Origin: an uncultured Burkholderiales bacterium
Lineage (GTDB): Bacteria; Pseudomonadota; Gammaproteobacteria; Burkholderiales; Burkholderiaceae_C
Direction of reading: 5' to 3'
DNA length: 15,507 nucleotides
NCBI GenBank assembly: GCA_903925445.1
Contig: CAIYFE010000340.1
Span: 1 to 15,507, forward strand
In this document: piece after piece, positions 13,916-15,507 of the stretch
Layout: each line of letters begins with the position of its first letter
Numbering within the stretch: position 1 is the first letter of the stretch
Notes under the pieces: model-generated
Told to the model about the DNA's origin: nothing
The model's database searches: none
What the model saw: only the letters and a program-made list of their open reading frames with translations
Position numbers and translations under genes: made by a program

Positions 13916-15409
13916 TTAATCGGTGGTGGTTTGTCGGATGGCATGGTTCCAAGCATCCATCCTGCTGAGTGCTTGGTCGCGTGACATGTGAGGTTCAAAA
14001 CGTTTTTCAATCCGCCACTGCGCCGCCAGGTCGGTTTGATCGGCATACATGCCCGCATGCAAGCCGGCCAGATAGGCAGCACCCAAGGCGGTGGTTTCAA
14101 TCACCGCAGGTCGAACGACGGGAATGCCCAACAAATCGGCCTGCATTTGCATGAGCAAGTCGTTGGCACAAGCGCCGCCATCCACGCGCAGTTCTTGCAC
14201 GGCCAAGCCGCCGTTTTGTTGCGAATCTAGGCTCATGGCTTGCAGCAATGCGGTGCTTTGAAAAGCAATACTTTCCAGCGCTGCGTAGGCCAAATGCGCC
14301 ATGGTCGTGCCGCGTGTGATGCCCACGATGGCGCCTCGTGCTTGTGCCTTCCAGTAAGGTGCGCCCAAGCCCGTGAAAGCGGGGACCATGACCACGCCAC
14401 CGGCATCGCCCGCGCTTTGCGCCAAGGCTTGAACTTCGCTGCTGTGCTTGAACGCATGCAGCCCATCGCGCAACCACTGCACCACGGCGCCACCAATGAA
14501 AACGCTGCCCTCCAAAGCGAATTCTGGCGTTTTGCTGGCTTGCGCAGCGCTGGTGGTGATGAGGCCGTTTTTGCTGGTCAAAAATTTTGAGCCCGTGTGC
14601 ATGAGCGCAAAGCAGCCCGTGCCGTAAGTGTTTTTGGCTTGCCCTGCCGTCCAACAAGTTTGTCCAAACAATGCGCTTTGCTGATCGCCCGCCACGCCGG
14701 CGATGGGCAGGCTGGCACCCAAAATCGAGGCGTCCATCACACCAAAATCGCTGGCCGATGGATGCACTTCGGGCATGAGCGATGGTGGAATGCGCAACAA
14801 CGCCAGCAACTCATCGTCCCAGCGGTTGGTGTGCACGTTAAAGAGCATGGTGCGTGACGCGTTGCTCACATCGGTGGCGTGAACTTGGCCTCGGGTGAGT
14901 TGCCAAATGAGCCACGTGTCGACCGTGCCAAATGCGAGCTTGCCGGCTTGCGCCCATTCGCGCGCGTGGGGCACGTTGTCCAAAATCCATTGCAGCTTGG
15001 TGCCCGAGAAATACGCGTCAATGATCAGTCCCGTCTTGCGTTGAACGGTCTCGGCATGGCCTTGCTCACGCAATTGAACGCAGATGTTTTCTGCGCGGCG
15101 ATCTTGCCAAACGATGGCGTTGTAGATGGGTTGTCCGGTTTCGCGATGCCAAACCACGGTGGTTTCGCGTTGGTTGGTGATGCCCGCGGCCAAGAGGTCA
15201 CGGGCTTGGAGATTGGATTTTTTCAGCACCTCATGCAAGGTGGCGAGTTGGCTGCTCCAAATCTCCATCGGGTTGTGCTCGACCCAACCGGGTTGGGGGT
15301 AGATTTGTTCAAACTCGCGTTGCGCCATGGCCACGATGTGTCCATCGGGGGCGAACACAATGCTGCGCGAGCTGGATGTTCCTTGGTCAATGGCTAAGAG
15401 GTATTTCAT
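13916..15409 (-). CDS. glpK: Glycerol kinase
   Basis: A 497-residue FGGY-family kinase that makes sn-glycerol 3-phosphate from glycerol and ATP in the cytoplasm; length is close to E. coli GlpK (about 500). The N-terminal phosphate-binding loop is AIDQGTSSSRS (6-16). Glycerol-contact motifs are present: TNQRETT, VWQDRR, DAYFSGTKLQWILD and GVAGDQQSALFGQ. GLGAPYWKAQARG, ESIAFQS and VDGGACAND are the FGGY C-terminal and ATP-domain signatures. The start at 15409 (MKYLLAIDQG) overlaps the stop of the upstream regulator as ATGA, so translation is probably coupled; no Shine-Dalgarno is visible. There is no glpF or glpD beside it in the window, and it is followed by the Gfo/Idh gene and the importer. 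This suggests glycerol freed from a glyceryl glycoside, though ordinary glycerol use cannot be excluded. Confidence 0.96.
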   Translation of the reverse strand: MKYLLAIDQGTSSSRSIVFAPDGHIVAMAQREFEQIYPQPGWVEHNPMEIWSSQLATLHEVLKKSNLQARDLLAAGITNQRETTVVWHRETGQPIYNAIVWQDRRAENICVQLREQGHAETVQRKTGLIIDAYFSGTKLQWILDNVPHAREWAQAGKLAFGTVDTWLIWQLTRGQVHATDVSNASRTMLFNVHTNRWDDELLALLRIPPSLMPEVHPSASDFGVMDASILGASLPIAGVAGDQQSALFGQTCWTAGQAKNTYGTGCFALMHTGSKFLTSKNGLITTSAAQASKTPEFALEGSVFIGGAVVQWLRDGLHAFKHSSEVQALAQSAGDAGGVVMVPAFTGLGAPYWKAQARGAIVGITRGTTMAHLAYAALESIAFQSTALLQAMSLDSQQNGGLAVQELRVDGGACANDLLMQMQADLLGIPVVRPAVIETTALGAAYLAGLHAGMYADQTDLAAQWRIEKRFEPHMSRDQALSRMDAWNHAIRQTTTD

Positions 15410-15507
15410 AGGAGTGGGGCGTGCGTGGAAGCAATGACACATTCAACGCCGGCTTGTTCCATCATTTGGGTGAAGGGGTCAGGCGGTGCTTGGTCGGTGA
15501 AAACGCG
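15406..15507 (-). CDS. DeoR-family transcriptional regulator, C-terminal 33 residues only
   Basis: The window edge cuts this gene; 33 codons and a TGA remain. RVFTDQAPPDPFTQMMEQAG followed by VECVIA resembles the C-terminus of DeoR/GlpR regulators, where a TD motif near the sugar-phosphate site is followed by a helix and a final VEVxVA strand. The stop overlaps the glpK ATG (ATGA), placing the regulator first in, or within, the glpK operon. A GlpR-like sensor of glycerol 3-phosphate or a CsqR-like sulfosugar sensor would both fit. The DNA-binding domain is outside the window, so the assignment is tentative. Confidence 0.65.
   Translation of the reverse strand, partial: RVFTDQAPPDPFTQMMEQAGVECVIASTHAPLL

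Noticed and set aside
12745..13968. A 407-codon open frame on the plus strand
   Set aside because: It is antisense to the Gfo/Idh gene and the end of glpK, has no recognisable domain, and its length follows from codon bias of the opposite strand.
1..15507. tRNA or rRNA genes, CRISPR arrays, insertion sequences, attachment sites
   Set aside because: No cloverleaf, spaced repeat array, transposase or terminal inverted repeats were seen on reading either strand.

Overview
The window looks like a chromosomal segment from a betaproteobacterium, most likely Burkholderiales/Comamonadaceae (Limnohabitans- or Rhodoferax-like). That placement rests on the flavour of the LpdA and YlqF proteins and on base composition by eye; no rRNA or tRNA is present to confirm it. 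Coding density is very high, no stretch over 100 bases lacks a gene, and I see no mobile element, CRISPR array or RNA gene.

Left part (1-3237): the 3' end of a dihydrolipoamide dehydrogenase gene (+) converges across a strong hairpin on a YlqF/RbgA-type GTPase gene (-). Upstream of the GTPase lies a Tat-exported PhoD-type alkaline phosphatase (-) with a Pho-box-like site before it. These look like housekeeping and phosphate-acquisition genes.

Right part (3316-15507): a probable sugar-sulfonate or glycosyl-glycerol catabolic island. A GntR/HutC-type regulator (-) is divergent from a two-gene + operon. That operon encodes an SsuD-family flavin monooxygenase resembling SmoC (sulfoquinovose monooxygenase) and an aldo/keto reductase in the role of SmoB (6-oxo-glucose reductase), with a 4-nt ATGA overlap. 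Converging on it is a long - strand operon read from the right edge: DeoR-family regulator (fragment), glycerol kinase, Gfo/Idh/MocA-fold enzyme, sugar-binding protein, two ABC permeases, ABC ATPase and a GH31 alpha-glycosidase. Gaps are a few bases or overlaps, except 78 nt before the binding-protein gene.

Working model (inference): the ABC importer takes up a glyceryl glycoside such as sulfoquinovosyl glycerol (SQGro). GH31 and/or the Gfo/Idh-fold protein releases glycerol and the sugar, GlpK phosphorylates the glycerol, the monooxygenase removes sulfite from C6 of sulfoquinovose to give 6-oxo-glucose, and the reductase makes glucose. This is the oxidative desulfonation (sulfo-SMO) logic known from Agrobacterium, with three twists: the GH31 lacks two of the three sulfoquinovose-recognition residues of YihQ-type sulfoquinovosidases, a Gfo/Idh-fold protein (the fold of NAD-dependent sulfoquinovosidases) sits in the operon, and glycerol kinase is built in. 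A simpler rival for the - strand operon is glucosylglycerol or another alpha-glucoside. The flavin reductase needed by the monooxygenase is not in the window.
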